DNA of 64,000 nt from Phyllobacteriaceae bacterium (GTDB lineage: Bacteria; Pseudomonadota; Alphaproteobacteria; Rhizobiales; Rhizobiaceae). The stretch's first letter is position 1; each line of letters begins with the position of its first letter. Positions 27,467 through 38,829 of this stretch are shown piece by piece. A model generated the notes under the pieces. That model did not search any database, was not told where the DNA came from, and was given only the letters and a program-made list of their open reading frames with translations. Position numbers and translations under genes: made by a program. Location: NCBI GenBank assembly GCA_024742765.1, contig JANSXT010000022.1, positions 1 through 64,000 of the forward strand, written 5' to 3'.

Positions 27467-28423
27467 TCAGCCGCAGATGCCGGCCCGGGCGGCCGCATAT
27501 TCGGCGTCGAGCTGGTCGACATAGTCGGCGACCGGTCGCACCGCCTTGACCGCGCCGATGCCCTGGCCACAGCCCCAAATGTCCTTCCACGCCTTGGCGC
27601 CTGTGGCCTGTGAGAAGTCCATCTTGGAGGGATCGGCCTCGGGCAGATTGTCCGGATCCATGCCGGCCTTTTCGATCGACGCCTTGAGATAGTTGCCCAG
27701 AACGCCGGTGAAATAGTTCGAATAGACGATGTCTTTCGCCTGGCTGTCGACGACCATCTGCTTGTAGTCGTCGACGGCACGCGCTTCCTCGGTGGCGATG
27801 AAGGGCGAGCCGATATAGGCCATGTCGGCGCCCATGGCCTGCGCCGCAAGGACAGCGCCACCGGTCGCGATCGACCCCGACAGCAGCAGCGGCCCGTCGA
27901 ACCATTCGCGGATCTCCTGGATCAGCGCAAACGGCGAGAGCTGCCCGGCATGGCCGCCGGCGCCCGCCGCCACCGCGATCAGCCCGTCCGCGCCCTTGCG
28001 GATGGCCGAGTTGGCGTGCCGGTTGTTGATCACGTCGTGCAGCACGATGCCACCATAAGAGCGCACCGCCTGGTTGACCTCGGGCACCGCCCCCAGCGAC
28101 GTGATGACGATCGGAACCTTGTATTTGACGCACATGGTCAAATCGTGTTCGAGCCGCTTGTTGGACGTGTGCACGATCTGGTTGACCGCGTAGGGCGCCG
28201 CCGCACGGTCCGGATTGGACGCATTGTGCGCTTCAAGCTCTTCGGTGATCTGGGCCAGCCATTCGTCGAGCTGGCTTTCGGGCCGTGCGTTGAGCGCCGG
28301 GAAGGAGCCGACAATCCCCGCCTTGCACTGGGCAAGCACCAGCGGCGGATGGGAGAGGATGAACATGGGCGCGGCCACAACGGGCAGCCGCAGGTCGGTC
28401 TTCAAAATGTCGGGAAGGGCCAT
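27467..28423 (-). CDS. Nitronate monooxygenase (2-nitropropane dioxygenase family)
   Basis: This FMN-dependent TIM-barrel oxygenase has 318 residues and detoxifies alkyl nitronates in characterised members. Visible features are the N-terminal PVVAAPMFILSHPPLVLA substrate/FMN strand, IVITSLGAVPE, AVAAGAGGHAGQ with the family GGHAG, and the phosphate-binding SGSIATGGAVLAAQAMGADMAYIGSPF. The start MALPDIL fits the family. Some relatives in this clade act on other substrates such as enoyl compounds, so the exact reaction is uncertain. Confidence 0.9.
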   Translation of the reverse strand: MALPDILKTDLRLPVVAAPMFILSHPPLVLAQCKAGIVGSFPALNARPESQLDEWLAQITEELEAHNASNPDRAAAPYAVNQIVHTSNKRLEHDLTMCVKYKVPIVITSLGAVPEVNQAVRSYGGIVLHDVINNRHANSAIRKGADGLIAVAAGAGGHAGQLSPFALIQEIREWFDGPLLLSGSIATGGAVLAAQAMGADMAYIGSPFIATEEARAVDDYKQMVVDSQAKDIVYSNYFTGVLGNYLKASIEKAGMDPDNLPEADPSKMDFSQATGAKAWKDIWGCGQGIGAVKAVRPVADYVDQLDAEYAAARAGICG

Positions 28424-28679
28424 CGGTCGCTCAAAATTTTGACGTTTGCGTAAAAGTAAGATGTAGCAGGTTTCCGCGGCGGCGCAAGCGCCGAGCGGGC
28501 CTGTCAGGGTCGCGCAGCGGTGACCTGCGGCATCCAAACGCCGACTTTGCTGTCGACAAAGGTCGGTGACCGGGTGCGGGAAAGGGTCATGGGCTTTTCA
28601 CATTTGTGCAATTGTGCCATGCCCGTTCAAAGTGCGGCCGCACGCATGCCGGCCGTCGGACCGGATGGGGAACGGGGCG

Positions 28680-29810
28680 GTGACTTCTCTGGAAACAGCA
28701 TTGCGCAAGGCTCTCGCCAAGGGCGATGCCAGTGATCCGGCCTTCCGTCGCCGTGTCTATGAGGCCGCGGCATCGGCGATGCAGCGTTCGCTGACCACCC
28801 GGGGCGAGGCCACGCCCGATGCCCTTGCGGCGCAGACCGAACGGCTGAGCGAGGCGATCGAGGCAATCGAACGCGAGGCGCGGACGGCGGCGCCGGCCGC
28901 TGCTTCGCCGCCCGCCGCGCCGCCTGTGGCGCCCGATATTCCCCCGCCGCCAGCTCCGGACGTGCCGCCGGTCGCTGCCGAACCTCCCGTTCCGCCGGCC
29001 GGCGATATCCCCGCCGTCGACGCGCCCTCATCGCCCGCTGGTCCAGACGCCGGCCTTTATGTCGAGCCGCGTGCCGAAGCCGCCCGCGCCGAGGCCGAAG
29101 CGGTGCGCGCCGAGGCCGAGCCGCCGGTGCGCCGTTCGCCGCTGCGCGTCGACCGCGGCCCCTTCGCCACTGGCTTTGCGGTCATCGTCGCGGCCGCGTT
29201 GGTGTTCGGCGGCCTGTGGTGGGTGATCACGTCCGGCGCGTTCGTCAGCGAGGAGGCGCGCGACACGTCCGTGCCCAATCCGCCGCCCCAATTGCGAGAC
29301 GAGGATTTCGCCGGCAACGAGGCCGAAGGCGGGTCGGCGCCGCGCACGACCACGCAACAGGACGACGGCGACTGGGTGACCCTGTTTACGCCCGCCGATC
29401 CGGCCGCGCTGAGCCTTGAAGGCGGCGCGACGGCGTCTATGGAGACCGACCCGTTCGGCGATTATGCGCGCCTGGTCACGCCCGCCGGCGAGGGCCGCGT
29501 CTATATCGACGTGCCCGTCGGCACGCTGCAGATGCTGTCCGGCAACCGGGCGCAGGTCAGCCTGAACGCCCGCTCCGACGATGGCGAGGCGACGCAGATG
29601 TCCGTGACCTGCGATTTCGGCCCCTTGGGCGATTGCGGCCGGCGCCGCTTCGATGTCGGCCAGTCCGAAACCGAGTTCCTGTTCCATATCGAGCTGCCGG
29701 CCGGCGCCGCGCCGTCCGAACCCGGTTTTCTGATCCTGCAATCGGGCATCGACGATGGCGGCCGCGCGATCAATCTTCTGTCGGCACGCATCCGGTCCGA
29801 CCCGGGTTGA
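28680..29810 (+). CDS. Unknown single-pass membrane protein with Pro/Ala-rich linker
   Basis: I do not recognise a named family for these 376 residues. The N-terminal 70 residues are helical and charged (LETALRKALAKGDASDPAFRRRVYEAA), a region I associate with Rhizobiales hypothetical proteins. Then comes a long Pro/Ala/Val/Glu linker (about 70-150), one membrane segment (FATGFAVIVAAALVFGGLWW, about 162-181), an acidic stretch and a C-terminal beta-rich domain (about 240-375) with two Cys in CDFGPLGDC. The topology suggests a cytoplasmic N-terminus and periplasmic C-terminal domain. GTG 28680 after GGGGAACGGGG is preferred; ATG 28665 is the alternative. It ends eight bases from convergent ppk2. 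Confidence 0.7.
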   Translation: MTSLETALRKALAKGDASDPAFRRRVYEAAASAMQRSLTTRGEATPDALAAQTERLSEAIEAIEREARTAAPAAASPPAAPPVAPDIPPPPAPDVPPVAAEPPVPPAGDIPAVDAPSSPAGPDAGLYVEPRAEAARAEAEAVRAEAEPPVRRSPLRVDRGPFATGFAVIVAAALVFGGLWWVITSGAFVSEEARDTSVPNPPPQLRDEDFAGNEAEGGSAPRTTTQQDDGDWVTLFTPADPAALSLEGGATASMETDPFGDYARLVTPAGEGRVYIDVPVGTLQMLSGNRAQVSLNARSDDGEATQMSVTCDFGPLGDCGRRRFDVGQSETEFLFHIELPAGAAPSEPGFLILQSGIDDGGRAINLLSARIRSDPG

Positions 29811-29818
29811 CCATCGGC

Positions 29819-30709
29819 TCAATCGTCCAGCATTTCGAGCCCTTCGCCGATGATCCTCGGGTCGGGCTCGCCGATCAGCGCCATGTCGCGGCCCTCGAAC
29901 GGGATCGCAGTGAGGATGTGGCGCAACGCTTCAATCCGGCCGCGCCGCTTGTCATTGAAGCGCACCACGGTCCAGGGCGCATGCCGCGTGTGTGTGGCAG
30001 CGATCATCTGGTTGCGTGCCCGCGTATAGTCGTCCCATTTGTGCATACCGACAATGTCGATGTCCGACAGCTTCCAGTGCTTGAGGGTGGAATGGCGGCG
30101 GTCGTGGAAACGTTTGAGCTGCGTCTGGCGGCCGATATTGAGCCAGAATTTGAAGAAATGGATGCCCTCGTCGACGATGATGCGCTCGAAATTGGGCGCA
30201 TCGCCCAGAAAGGCGGTGTGCTGTTCGGGCGTGCAGAACCCCATCACCGGTTCGACGCCGCCGCGATTGTACCATGATCGGTCGAAGGCGATGATCTCGC
30301 TTTCGGTCGGGAAATGGTCGACATAGCGCTGGAAGTACCATTGGCCGCGCTCGCGGTCCGATGGTTTGGGCAGGGCAACCACGCGCGCATTGCGCGGGTT
30401 CAGATATTGCCGGAACCGGCTGATCGTGCCGCCCTTGCCGGCCGCGTCGCGGCCCTCGAAAACCGCGATGATCCGCTCGCCCGATTGTGCGACATGGCTT
30501 TGCAGCAGCACCAATTGTTCCTGCAGGGCGCGCAACTGGTCGTTATAGGCATCGCGATCCATCCGCTCGTCATAGGGATAATCGCCTGCCGTCAGCACAT
30601 TGTCGTCGACCCAGTCGGGCAGGTCGGGGTCGTCAATGTCGAAACGCCGCGTTTCGCCGTCGATGACCAGTTCGAGAACCCGTCCATACTCCGCCGCCAA
30701 TGATGCCAT
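29819..30709 (-). CDS. ppk2: Polyphosphate kinase 2 (PPK2 family)
   Basis: This cytosolic kinase moves phosphate between polyphosphate and nucleotides, usually making GTP or ATP from the diphosphates in one-domain PPK2 enzymes. The 296-residue product has Walker A FEGRDAAGKGGT at about residue 86 and the lid/Walker B region FDRSWYNRGGVEPVMGFC. ATG 30709 has GGGGGAAAAAGAC upstream and gives MASLAAEYGR. It is divergent from phoR across 168 bases, which places polyphosphate metabolism beside the phosphate regulon. Direct Pho control is not evident from a good Pho box. Confidence 0.93.
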   Translation of the reverse strand: MASLAAEYGRVLELVIDGETRRFDIDDPDLPDWVDDNVLTAGDYPYDERMDRDAYNDQLRALQEQLVLLQSHVAQSGERIIAVFEGRDAAGKGGTISRFRQYLNPRNARVVALPKPSDRERGQWYFQRYVDHFPTESEIIAFDRSWYNRGGVEPVMGFCTPEQHTAFLGDAPNFERIIVDEGIHFFKFWLNIGRQTQLKRFHDRRHSTLKHWKLSDIDIVGMHKWDDYTRARNQMIAATHTRHAPWTVVRFNDKRRGRIEALRHILTAIPFEGRDMALIGEPDPRIIGEGLEMLDD

Positions 30710-30877
30710 GTCTTTTTCCCCCGGGGCCGCCGCGCACGGCGTTGTCATCGTGTTGCAACAATGGCGAAGCTAACGCGTCCCAAGGCGCATTGAAAACAAC
30801 TCATTTGCCGCACGGCCTTTCGTTTGGCCGCGGGGCGCCATAAGCAGGACAGTGCGGCGAACGCCGGGAGCGGGACG

Positions 30878-32248
30878 ATGACAGATCGCGGAATGACCGA
30901 TCAGGATTTACCGGACGGCGACGGTGGTCAGTGGCCGCTGCGCCTGTCGGCCATGCGCCGGCGCCTCGTTTCCAACCGGTTTCCACTGGCCGCCGCGCTT
31001 GCCCTGTTCGGACTTCTGTTGGCCATGGGCCGTGTCACGCTGCCGCTCTTTGGCGCCCTGTCGCTGGCGATGCTTGCCGTGTGCCTTTTTGCGCCCGTGC
31101 GCACCGTGTCCGAACGCCGGCGCGCCACGTCGGGCACGGGCGGCGTCCGCGCACGGGAGACGGCCCTGTTCGCCGCCGCGCTCGACGGAATTCCCGATCC
31201 TGTCCTATTGATCGACCGTCGCGGCGCGGTGCGCCATGCCAATCTGCAATATCAGCGCATGCTGGGCGCGATGCGGCCCGGCGCCTCGGTGCAGATCCGT
31301 TTCCGGTCACCGGAAGTGTTGGAGATGATCCAGTCGGCGCTGGCCGGCGACGCTCCGGGCCCGGTCGAGTTTCTCGAACGCTCGCCGCGCGAGCACTGGT
31401 TTATGCTGTCGATCTCCGCGCTGGCCGCGGACGGCGACCGGCGCGAAGGCTTCCTGCTGCATTTCAGGGACCTCAGCGAGTTGCGCCGTGCCGAGCGCAT
31501 GCGCACCGATTTCATCGCCAATGCCAGCCATGAACTGCGCACGCCGCTCGCATCGCTCGCCGGATTCATCGAGACGCTTGCGGGCCCGGCCCGCGACGAT
31601 CAAGGCGCGCGCGAGCGGTTTCTGGCGATCATGCACGAACAGGCCGAACGCATGTCGCGCCTGATCGACGATCTGTTGTCGCTCAGCCGCTTCGAGACGG
31701 CGCTTGGCCGCTCCGACTTCGCGCGGGTCGATCTGATCGACATCCTGGTCCATGTCGTCGGCGCCTTCCAGCCAATGGCCGGCCGCGACGACATCGCCAT
31801 TGCGCTGGACCGCACCGCGTTGCCCGATGACCGCATGTTCGTCCATGGCAGCCGCGACGAACTGATCCAGCTTTTCGAGAACTTGGTGGAGAATGCCATC
31901 AAATATGGCGGTGACGGCGGCAGGGTGGAGATCATCGCCACCCCCGCCGAACTGGGCGGCCTTCCGGCGACATCCATCGAGGTGCGCGACCATGGCCCGG
32001 GTATCGAGACCGAGCATATTCCGCGCCTGACCGAACGCTTCTACCGTGTCGATGTGGAAACCAGCCGGGGCAAGCAGGGCACCGGCCTGGGCCTTGCGAT
32101 CGTCAAGCACATCGTCACCCGGCACGAGGGGCGGCTGACGATCAGATCACGCCCGGGCGAGGGCACAAAAGTGCATGTCATCTTTCCTGCAACGGTCGAG
32201 GACAACGCTGCCAATGATATGGAAAAGGTAGGAAAAACAGACACATGA
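30878..32248 (+). CDS. phoR: Phosphate regulon sensor histidine kinase PhoR
   Basis: This inner-membrane kinase/phosphatase for PhoB has 456 residues. Two closely spaced N-terminal membrane helices (about 30-75) are followed by a PAS domain (about 95-195) and HisKA with His218 in IANASHELRTPL. The HATPase boxes are NLVENAIKYG, VRDHGPGIE and GTGLGLAIVKHI. As in other PhoR proteins there is no large periplasmic domain; the signal comes through PstSCAB-PhoU. GCGGGACG precedes the ATG. The Pho box of pstS begins two bases after its stop, so pst transcription can start just behind phoR. Confidence 0.95.
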   Translation: MTDRGMTDQDLPDGDGGQWPLRLSAMRRRLVSNRFPLAAALALFGLLLAMGRVTLPLFGALSLAMLAVCLFAPVRTVSERRRATSGTGGVRARETALFAAALDGIPDPVLLIDRRGAVRHANLQYQRMLGAMRPGASVQIRFRSPEVLEMIQSALAGDAPGPVEFLERSPREHWFMLSISALAADGDRREGFLLHFRDLSELRRAERMRTDFIANASHELRTPLASLAGFIETLAGPARDDQGARERFLAIMHEQAERMSRLIDDLLSLSRFETALGRSDFARVDLIDILVHVVGAFQPMAGRDDIAIALDRTALPDDRMFVHGSRDELIQLFENLVENAIKYGGDGGRVEIIATPAELGGLPATSIEVRDHGPGIETEHIPRLTERFYRVDVETSRGKQGTGLGLAIVKHIVTRHEGRLTIRSRPGEGTKVHVIFPATVEDNAANDMEKVGKTDT

Positions 32249-32249
32249 T

Positions 32250-32282
32250 CTGTCATAAAACTGTTTTCCTCCTGTCATAAAA
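32250..32282 (+). promoter_or_regulatory. Three-unit Pho box before pstS
   Basis: Three exact 11-base units lie head to tail: CTGTCATAAAA, CTGTTTTCCTC, CTGTCATAAAA. Units 1 and 3 are identical and match the CTGTCAT half-site known for PhoB in Rhizobiales; the middle unit is degenerate. The array is about 100 bases before the pstS start. Confidence 0.92.
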
Positions 32283-32382
32283 GCGGCAAGGGCGGGCCGC
32301 TAGAAACAGGCCTGCCAGCCAGTGTTGGCGCCCACGGCCGCCCTGCGGCAATTTGGACACGAGCCCTATCGGGAGTTACCCC

Positions 32383-33417
32383 ATGAAATCCTTGAAAGTT
32401 GCACTTGTTGCAGCCCTCGGCGCGACCGCGCTGACCACGGTCGCCCATGCGCGCGACCAGGTGTCTGTCGCCGGATCGTCCACCGTTCTGCCCTACGCGA
32501 CGATCGTCGCCGAAAACTTCGGTGAAACCTTCCCCGACTTCCCCACGCCGATCGTTGAGTCCGGCGGCTCGTCGGGTGGTCTGAAGGAATTCTGCCGCGG
32601 CGTCGGCACCGAATTCATCGACATCGCCAACGCCTCGCGTGCCATCCGCGACAGCGAAGTGGCAAGCTGCGCCGAAGCCGGCGTGACCGAAATCCAGGAA
32701 ATCCGCATCGGCTATGACGGCATCGTCTTCGCCTCGGACATCAACGGCCCGGACTTCGCGCTCGAGCCGATCCACATGTATCAGGCGCTGGCCGCCCAGA
32801 TCACCGTCGACGGCGAACTGGTCGACAACCCGAACCAGACCTGGGCCGACGTGAACCCCGATTTCCCGGCCTGGGAAATCGCCGCCTACATCCCGGGCGA
32901 GAAGCATGGCACCCGCGAAGTCTTCGAAGAAAAGGTCCTTCTGGTCGGCTGTGAAGCCGCTGGCGATCTGCAGGCCCGCATGGATGCCGGCATGGACGAA
33001 GACACCGCCGAAGAGAACTGCTATGCGGTTCGCAAGGACGGCAACTCGGTCGACATTGACGGCGACTACACCGAGACCCTGGCCCGCATCGATGCCAACA
33101 AAGAAGGCATGGGCGTGTTCGGTCTGGCGTTCTACGAAAACAACACCGACAAGCTGAAAGTTGCCACCATGTCGGGCATCACCCCGACCACCGAGAGCAT
33201 CGCCTCGGGCGAATATCCGGTGTCGCGCCCGCTGTTCTTCTACGTCAAGAAGGCGCATCTGGGCGTCATTCCGGGCCTGCAGGAATATGTCGAGTTCTTC
33301 ATCTCCGACGCGATGACCGGCCCCGACAGCCCGCTGGCCGAGTACGGCCTGGTTGCCGCCCCCGACGAAGAGCGCGACGCTACCCGCGCCAGCTTCGCCG
33401 CCGGCGAAACTCTCTAA
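32383..33417 (+). CDS. pstS: Phosphate ABC transporter substrate-binding protein PstS
   Basis: This periplasmic phosphate-binding protein has 344 residues with a Sec signal peptide ending near AHA (residue 23). Phosphate-binding segments are visible: GSSTVLPYA near residue 31, SGGSSGGLKEFC near residue 60 and GTREVFEEK near 175. GGGAG lies seven bases before the ATG. It is the first gene after the Pho box. A GC-rich hairpin without T-run follows, then pstC after 170 bases, an arrangement that would favour more PstS than permease. Confidence 0.97.
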   Translation: MKSLKVALVAALGATALTTVAHARDQVSVAGSSTVLPYATIVAENFGETFPDFPTPIVESGGSSGGLKEFCRGVGTEFIDIANASRAIRDSEVASCAEAGVTEIQEIRIGYDGIVFASDINGPDFALEPIHMYQALAAQITVDGELVDNPNQTWADVNPDFPAWEIAAYIPGEKHGTREVFEEKVLLVGCEAAGDLQARMDAGMDEDTAEENCYAVRKDGNSVDIDGDYTETLARIDANKEGMGVFGLAFYENNTDKLKVATMSGITPTTESIASGEYPVSRPLFFYVKKAHLGVIPGLQEYVEFFISDAMTGPDSPLAEYGLVAAPDEERDATRASFAAGETL

Positions 33418-33444
33418 GCCGCTCACGGCTTCGACACAAAAGGT

Positions 33445-33465
33445 GCGCGGCCTCTGTGGCCGCGC
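33445..33465 (+). other. Hairpin between pstS and pstC
   Basis: GCGCGGCC-TCTGT-GGCCGCGC is a perfect eight-base-pair stem 27 bases after the pstS stop, with no T-tract. It probably stabilises pstS mRNA or partly attenuates read-through into pstC. Confidence 0.6.
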
Positions 33466-33587
33466 TCCGCATCGCACGGGCATGCGCGCCGGCATTGCGC
33501 CACGCCCAGCGCACGAGTTTTCGAAAGACCGTTTTGCGTTCCCGCAGGTGACGGAAAAGCGGCGACCGGCCCGGGGGAACAGGCACA

Positions 33588-35071
<1,484 letters not shown>

Positions 35072-35075
<4 letters not shown>

Positions 35076-36394
35076 CCGATGCCTCATTGACACCGGCAAC
35101 GACCGCCGCTGGCACCCGGACGCACACCCGCGACATAGGCTTGAAAGCGCGCTATGCCGCCGAGCGCCGCTTCCGCGCCTACGGGCTTGCGGCGATCGCG
35201 CTCGGCCTTTTCTTCCTGTTCCTGCTGCTCGGCTCGGTGATCGCCCAGGGCTACACCGCCTTCTGGCAGACCTCGATCCAGCTCGACATCAACTTCGATG
35301 AAGAGGTACTCGATCCCGACGGCAACCGCGACAGCGACCGGATGGTTCTGCTGACGGCCAACTATCCGCTGCTCGCCCAGCGTGCGCTGCACGAGAAGCT
35401 GGGCGTCGATCCCGACGACCGCGCGTCCCGGCGCGATGCCAACTCGCTTTTGTCGCAGGGCGTGCGGACCCAGTTGCGCGACATGGTCGTCGCCGACCCG
35501 TCTATCATCGGCACAACGCGCACGGTCTGGGTGCTGGCCCATGGCGACATCGACAGCGCCGCCAAGGGCCAGTTCGACCTGACGGTCGAAGAGTCGCGCC
35601 GCCGCGTCAACGACCGGCAACTGGGCTACATGGAGGCGCTCGAAGAACAGGGCGCCATGCAGGGCCGGTTCAACACGGGTCTGTTCACCTTCGGCGCATC
35701 GAGCCGTCCGGAGACCGCCGGCATGGGCGTTGCCATCATCGGCTCCTTCTACATGATGCTGATCGTTCTGGTTCTGGCGCTGCCGATCGGCGTCGCCGCC
35801 TCGATCTATCTCGAGGAGTTCGCGCCCAAGAACCGGCTGACCGACATCATCGAGGTCAACATCAACAATCTCGCCGCTGTGCCGTCGATCGTCTACGGCC
35901 TGCTCGGCCTCGCCGTCTTCATCAACTTTGCCGGCCTGCCCCGGTCCGCTGCCGTCGTCGGCGGGCTGGTGCTGACGCTGATGACCCTGCCGACAATCAT
36001 CATCGCCACGCGCGCTGCGCTCAAGGCCGTGCCGCCCTCGATCCGCGCCGCCGCGCTCGGCGTCGGCGCCTCGAAAATGCAGATGGTGTTCCACCACGTC
36101 CTGCCGCTGGCAGCGCCCGGCATCCTGACCGGCACGATCATTGGCCTCGCCACCGCACTCGGTGAAACCGCGCCGCTGTTGCTGATCGGCATGGTCGCCT
36201 TCGTCGCCGACTATCCGGCGACGCCCTTCGACCCCTCGACGGCCCTGCCGGTTCAGATTTATATGTGGTCGGGACAGGCCGAGCGCGCATTCGTCGAACG
36301 CACGTCGGGCGCGATCATCATTCTTCTTCTCTTCCTCGCGGTCATGAACATCACCGCGATCATCCTGCGCCGCAGGTTCGAACGGCGGTGGTAG
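35072..36394 (+). CDS. pstA: Phosphate ABC transporter permease PstA
   Basis: This second permease subunit has 440 residues, also enlarged relative to E. coli PstA by an N-terminal domain (about 60-215) after the first membrane helix. Core motifs include [13 protein letters not shown] near residue 270, [19 protein letters not shown] and the EAA loop [20 protein letters not shown] near residue 330. Its ATG overlaps the pstC stop (ATGA), a sign of translational coupling. pstB follows within 20 bases. Confidence 0.95.
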
Positions 36395-36414
36395 CGAACA
36401 TGAGGACCACGGAC

Positions 36415-37239
36415 ATGAAAGTCGATACCGAACAGGGCTTCGCCGACGGCACGGCCACGGCGGTCGCCGGTTCCAACGAGTTTCCGGTGAAGATGGACGG
36501 CAAGAACGTCAACGTCTTCTACGGCGACAAGCAGGCCATTTTCGATGTCAATCTGGAGATCCGCGAGCGCCAGGTCACCGCGCTGATCGGACCGTCCGGC
36601 TGCGGCAAGTCGACATATCTGCGCTGTCTGAACCGCATGAACGACACGATCGATAGTTGCCGCGTGACCGGCCTGATCACCATGGACGGCGACGACATCT
36701 ACAACCCGGCCATCGATGTGGTTGAACTGCGCGCCCGCGTCGGCATGGTGTTCCAGAAGCCCAATCCGTTCCCCAAGTCGATCTTCGAGAACGTCTCCTA
36801 CGGTCCGCGCATCCATGGTCTGGCCAAGTCCAAGGCCGATCTCGATGCGGTTGTCGAGCAAAGCCTTCGCGGCGCGGGCCTGTGGGACGAGGTCAAGGAT
36901 CGCCTGGCCGAACCCGGCACCGGCCTGTCCGGCGGCCAGCAGCAGCGCCTGTGCATCGCCCGTGCGATTGCCGTGTCGCCCGAAGTCATCCTGATGGACG
37001 AGCCCTGCTCGGCGCTCGATCCGATCGCCACGGCCATCGTCGAGGAACTGATCGACGAACTGCGCCAGAACTACACGATCGCGATCGTCACCCACTCCAT
37101 GCAGCAGGCCGCCCGCGTGTCGCAGCGCACCGCGATGTTCCATCTGGGCGAACTGGTCGAAGTGGACGACACCGAGACGATGTTCACCAACCCGTCCGAA
37201 AAGCGCACCCAGGACTATATCACCGGCCGCTTCGGCTGA
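36415..37239 (+). CDS. pstB: Phosphate ABC transporter ATP-binding protein PstB
   Basis: This ATPase subunit of the high-affinity phosphate importer has 274 residues. Walker A is GPSGCGKST, followed by the PstB-typical LNRMND; signature LSGGQQQR and Walker [14 protein letters not shown] are present. ATG 36415 has GAGGA nine bases upstream, itself part of an earlier in-frame ATG at 36400 that is the alternative. It lies between pstA and phoU, 37 bases before the latter. Confidence 0.97.
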   Translation: MKVDTEQGFADGTATAVAGSNEFPVKMDGKNVNVFYGDKQAIFDVNLEIRERQVTALIGPSGCGKSTYLRCLNRMNDTIDSCRVTGLITMDGDDIYNPAIDVVELRARVGMVFQKPNPFPKSIFENVSYGPRIHGLAKSKADLDAVVEQSLRGAGLWDEVKDRLAEPGTGLSGGQQQRLCIARAIAVSPEVILMDEPCSALDPIATAIVEELIDELRQNYTIAIVTHSMQQAARVSQRTAMFHLGELVEVDDTETMFTNPSEKRTQDYITGRFG

Positions 37240-37276
37240 TCGCACGCCGCGCCGACCCACAAACGGAACCAAGAAC

Positions 37277-37996
37277 ATGTCCCAGCACACGGTCACAGCG
37301 TTCGAAGAAGATATGAGCTTTCTGGCTCACAAGATCGCCGAGATGGGCGGTCACGCCGAGCGCATGATGGAACAGTCGGTGCGGGCGCTGGTCGAAAACG
37401 ACCTGCATCTGGCGCGCCGGGTTGTCACCGACGATCTGGTGCTGGACGAGGCGCTGCGGCTCATCGACGACAAATCGGTGCTGGTGATCGCCCAGCGCCA
37501 GCCCGTCGCCAGCGATCTGCGCGAGGTCTTTGCCGCCATCCGCATCTCCACGGATCTCGAACGGATCGGCGATCTGGCCAAGAACATCGCCAAGCGCGTC
37601 GAGGCGATCAATGAGGGCACGCACGGTGTGCGCCTGGTGCGCGGAATCGAGCATCTGTGCGAACTGACACTGGCACAGCTCAAAGAGGTGCTCGACGCCT
37701 ACGGAACGCTATCGACCGACAAGCTGTCGATGATCCGCGACCGCGACGATGAAATCGACGCAATGTACACGTCGCTCTTTCGCGAGCTTCTCACCTACAT
37801 GATGGAAGACCCGCGCAACATCACCACCTGCACCCATCTTCTGTTCTGCGCCAAGAACATCGAGCGTATCGGCGACCATGCCACCAACATCGCCGAGGCG
37901 GTCTACTACATGGTCGAGGGCGACCGGATGCCACCCTACCGGCCCAAGGACGACAAGAGCCACAAGATCAGCGTCGAGGCCGGAGAGGGGCAATAG
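37277..37996 (+). CDS. phoU: Phosphate signalling protein PhoU
   Basis: This 239-residue cytosolic negative modulator couples PstB to PhoR. It is all helical with two PhoU repeats, each bearing the E/D-rich metal-binding helix: IRISTDLERIGDLAKNIAK near residue 95 and AKNIERIGDHATNIAEAVYY near residue 195. Order pstB-phoU-phoB is standard for the clade. phoB begins 36 bases later. Confidence 0.97.
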   Translation: MSQHTVTAFEEDMSFLAHKIAEMGGHAERMMEQSVRALVENDLHLARRVVTDDLVLDEALRLIDDKSVLVIAQRQPVASDLREVFAAIRISTDLERIGDLAKNIAKRVEAINEGTHGVRLVRGIEHLCELTLAQLKEVLDAYGTLSTDKLSMIRDRDDEIDAMYTSLFRELLTYMMEDPRNITTCTHLLFCAKNIERIGDHATNIAEAVYYMVEGDRMPPYRPKDDKSHKISVEAGEGQ

Positions 37997-38032
37997 GTCA
38001 AGACGCGGCACGACGGACGGAAGACGACGGAC

Positions 38033-38725
38033 ATGGGTGCGACACCAAGGATCATGGTCGCGGAAGACGAGGAAGCCCTGAGCGTCCTTCTGCGTTACAA
38101 TCTGGAATCGGAAGGCTACACGGTCGAAACCGTGCTGCGCGGCGACGAGGCGGAGATCGCGCTGCGTGAAACGCCGCCCGATCTGCTCATTCTCGACTGG
38201 ATGCTGCCCGGACTGAGCGGCATCGAACTGTGCCGCCGCCTCAGGGCGAGAACCGACACGCAGCGTCTGCCGATCATCATGCTGACCGCGCGCGGCGAGG
38301 AATCCGAGCGCATTCGCGGCCTGTCGACCGGCGCCGACGACTATGTCGTCAAGCCGTTCTCGACGCCGGAACTGATGGCCCGGGTGAAGGCGATGCTGCG
38401 CCGCGCCCGGCCCGAGATCATGGCATCGCTCCTCAAGGTCGGCGATATTGAACTGGACCGCGAGACCCATCGCGTCTACCGCAACGGGCGGGAGATCAAG
38501 CTTGGTCCGACCGAGTTCCGGCTTCTGGAATTCTTCCTGCAGGCGCCGGGTCGGGTCTTCTCGCGCGGCCAGCTTCTCGACGGTGTCTGGGGCGAGAACA
38601 TCTATGTCGACGACCGGACCGTCGACGTCCATATCGGCCGGCTGCGCAAGTCGATCAATTTCGGCCGCCTGCGCGATCCGATCCGCACCGTTCGCGGCGC
38701 CGGCTACGCGCTCGAAGGCTCCTGA
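38033..38725 (+). CDS. phoB: Phosphate regulon response regulator PhoB
   Basis: This OmpR-family activator of phosphate-starvation genes has 230 residues. The receiver domain carries acidic residues EDEE near 11-14, phosphoacceptor Asp55 in LLILDWMLPG and Lys in VVKPF; the winged-helix domain ends DPIRTVRGAGYALE. It is last in the phoR-pstSCAB-phoU-phoB set and will act on the Pho box before pstS. It is followed by a hairpin and the convergent gcrA. Confidence 0.97.
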   Translation: MGATPRIMVAEDEEALSVLLRYNLESEGYTVETVLRGDEAEIALRETPPDLLILDWMLPGLSGIELCRRLRARTDTQRLPIIMLTARGEESERIRGLSTGADDYVVKPFSTPELMARVKAMLRRARPEIMASLLKVGDIELDRETHRVYRNGREIKLGPTEFRLLEFFLQAPGRVFSRGQLLDGVWGENIYVDDRTVDVHIGRLRKSINFGRLRDPIRTVRGAGYALEGS

Positions 38726-38767
38726 GCGTCCGGCCCTTTCCAACAGAACGACGCCAGACACAGAAGA

Positions 38768-38786
38768 CCGCGGCACAGGGCCGCGG
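38768..38786. terminator. Hairpin between convergent phoB and gcrA
   Basis: CCGCGGC-ACAGG-GCCGCGG is a perfect seven-base-pair stem in the 104 bases between the two stops. T-rich bases are sparse on both sides, so it is a weak bidirectional terminator candidate. Confidence 0.5.
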
Positions 38787-38829
38787 CCAATTTGTTACGC
38801 CATGTTCTTGGGGAGAAAACCCTTGGGCG

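Noticed and set aside
30742-30761. Possible second Pho box between ppk2 and phoR (TTGTCAT...TTGCAAC)
   Set aside because: The second half-site matches the CTGTCAT consensus at only about four of seven positions, so it is too weak to call.
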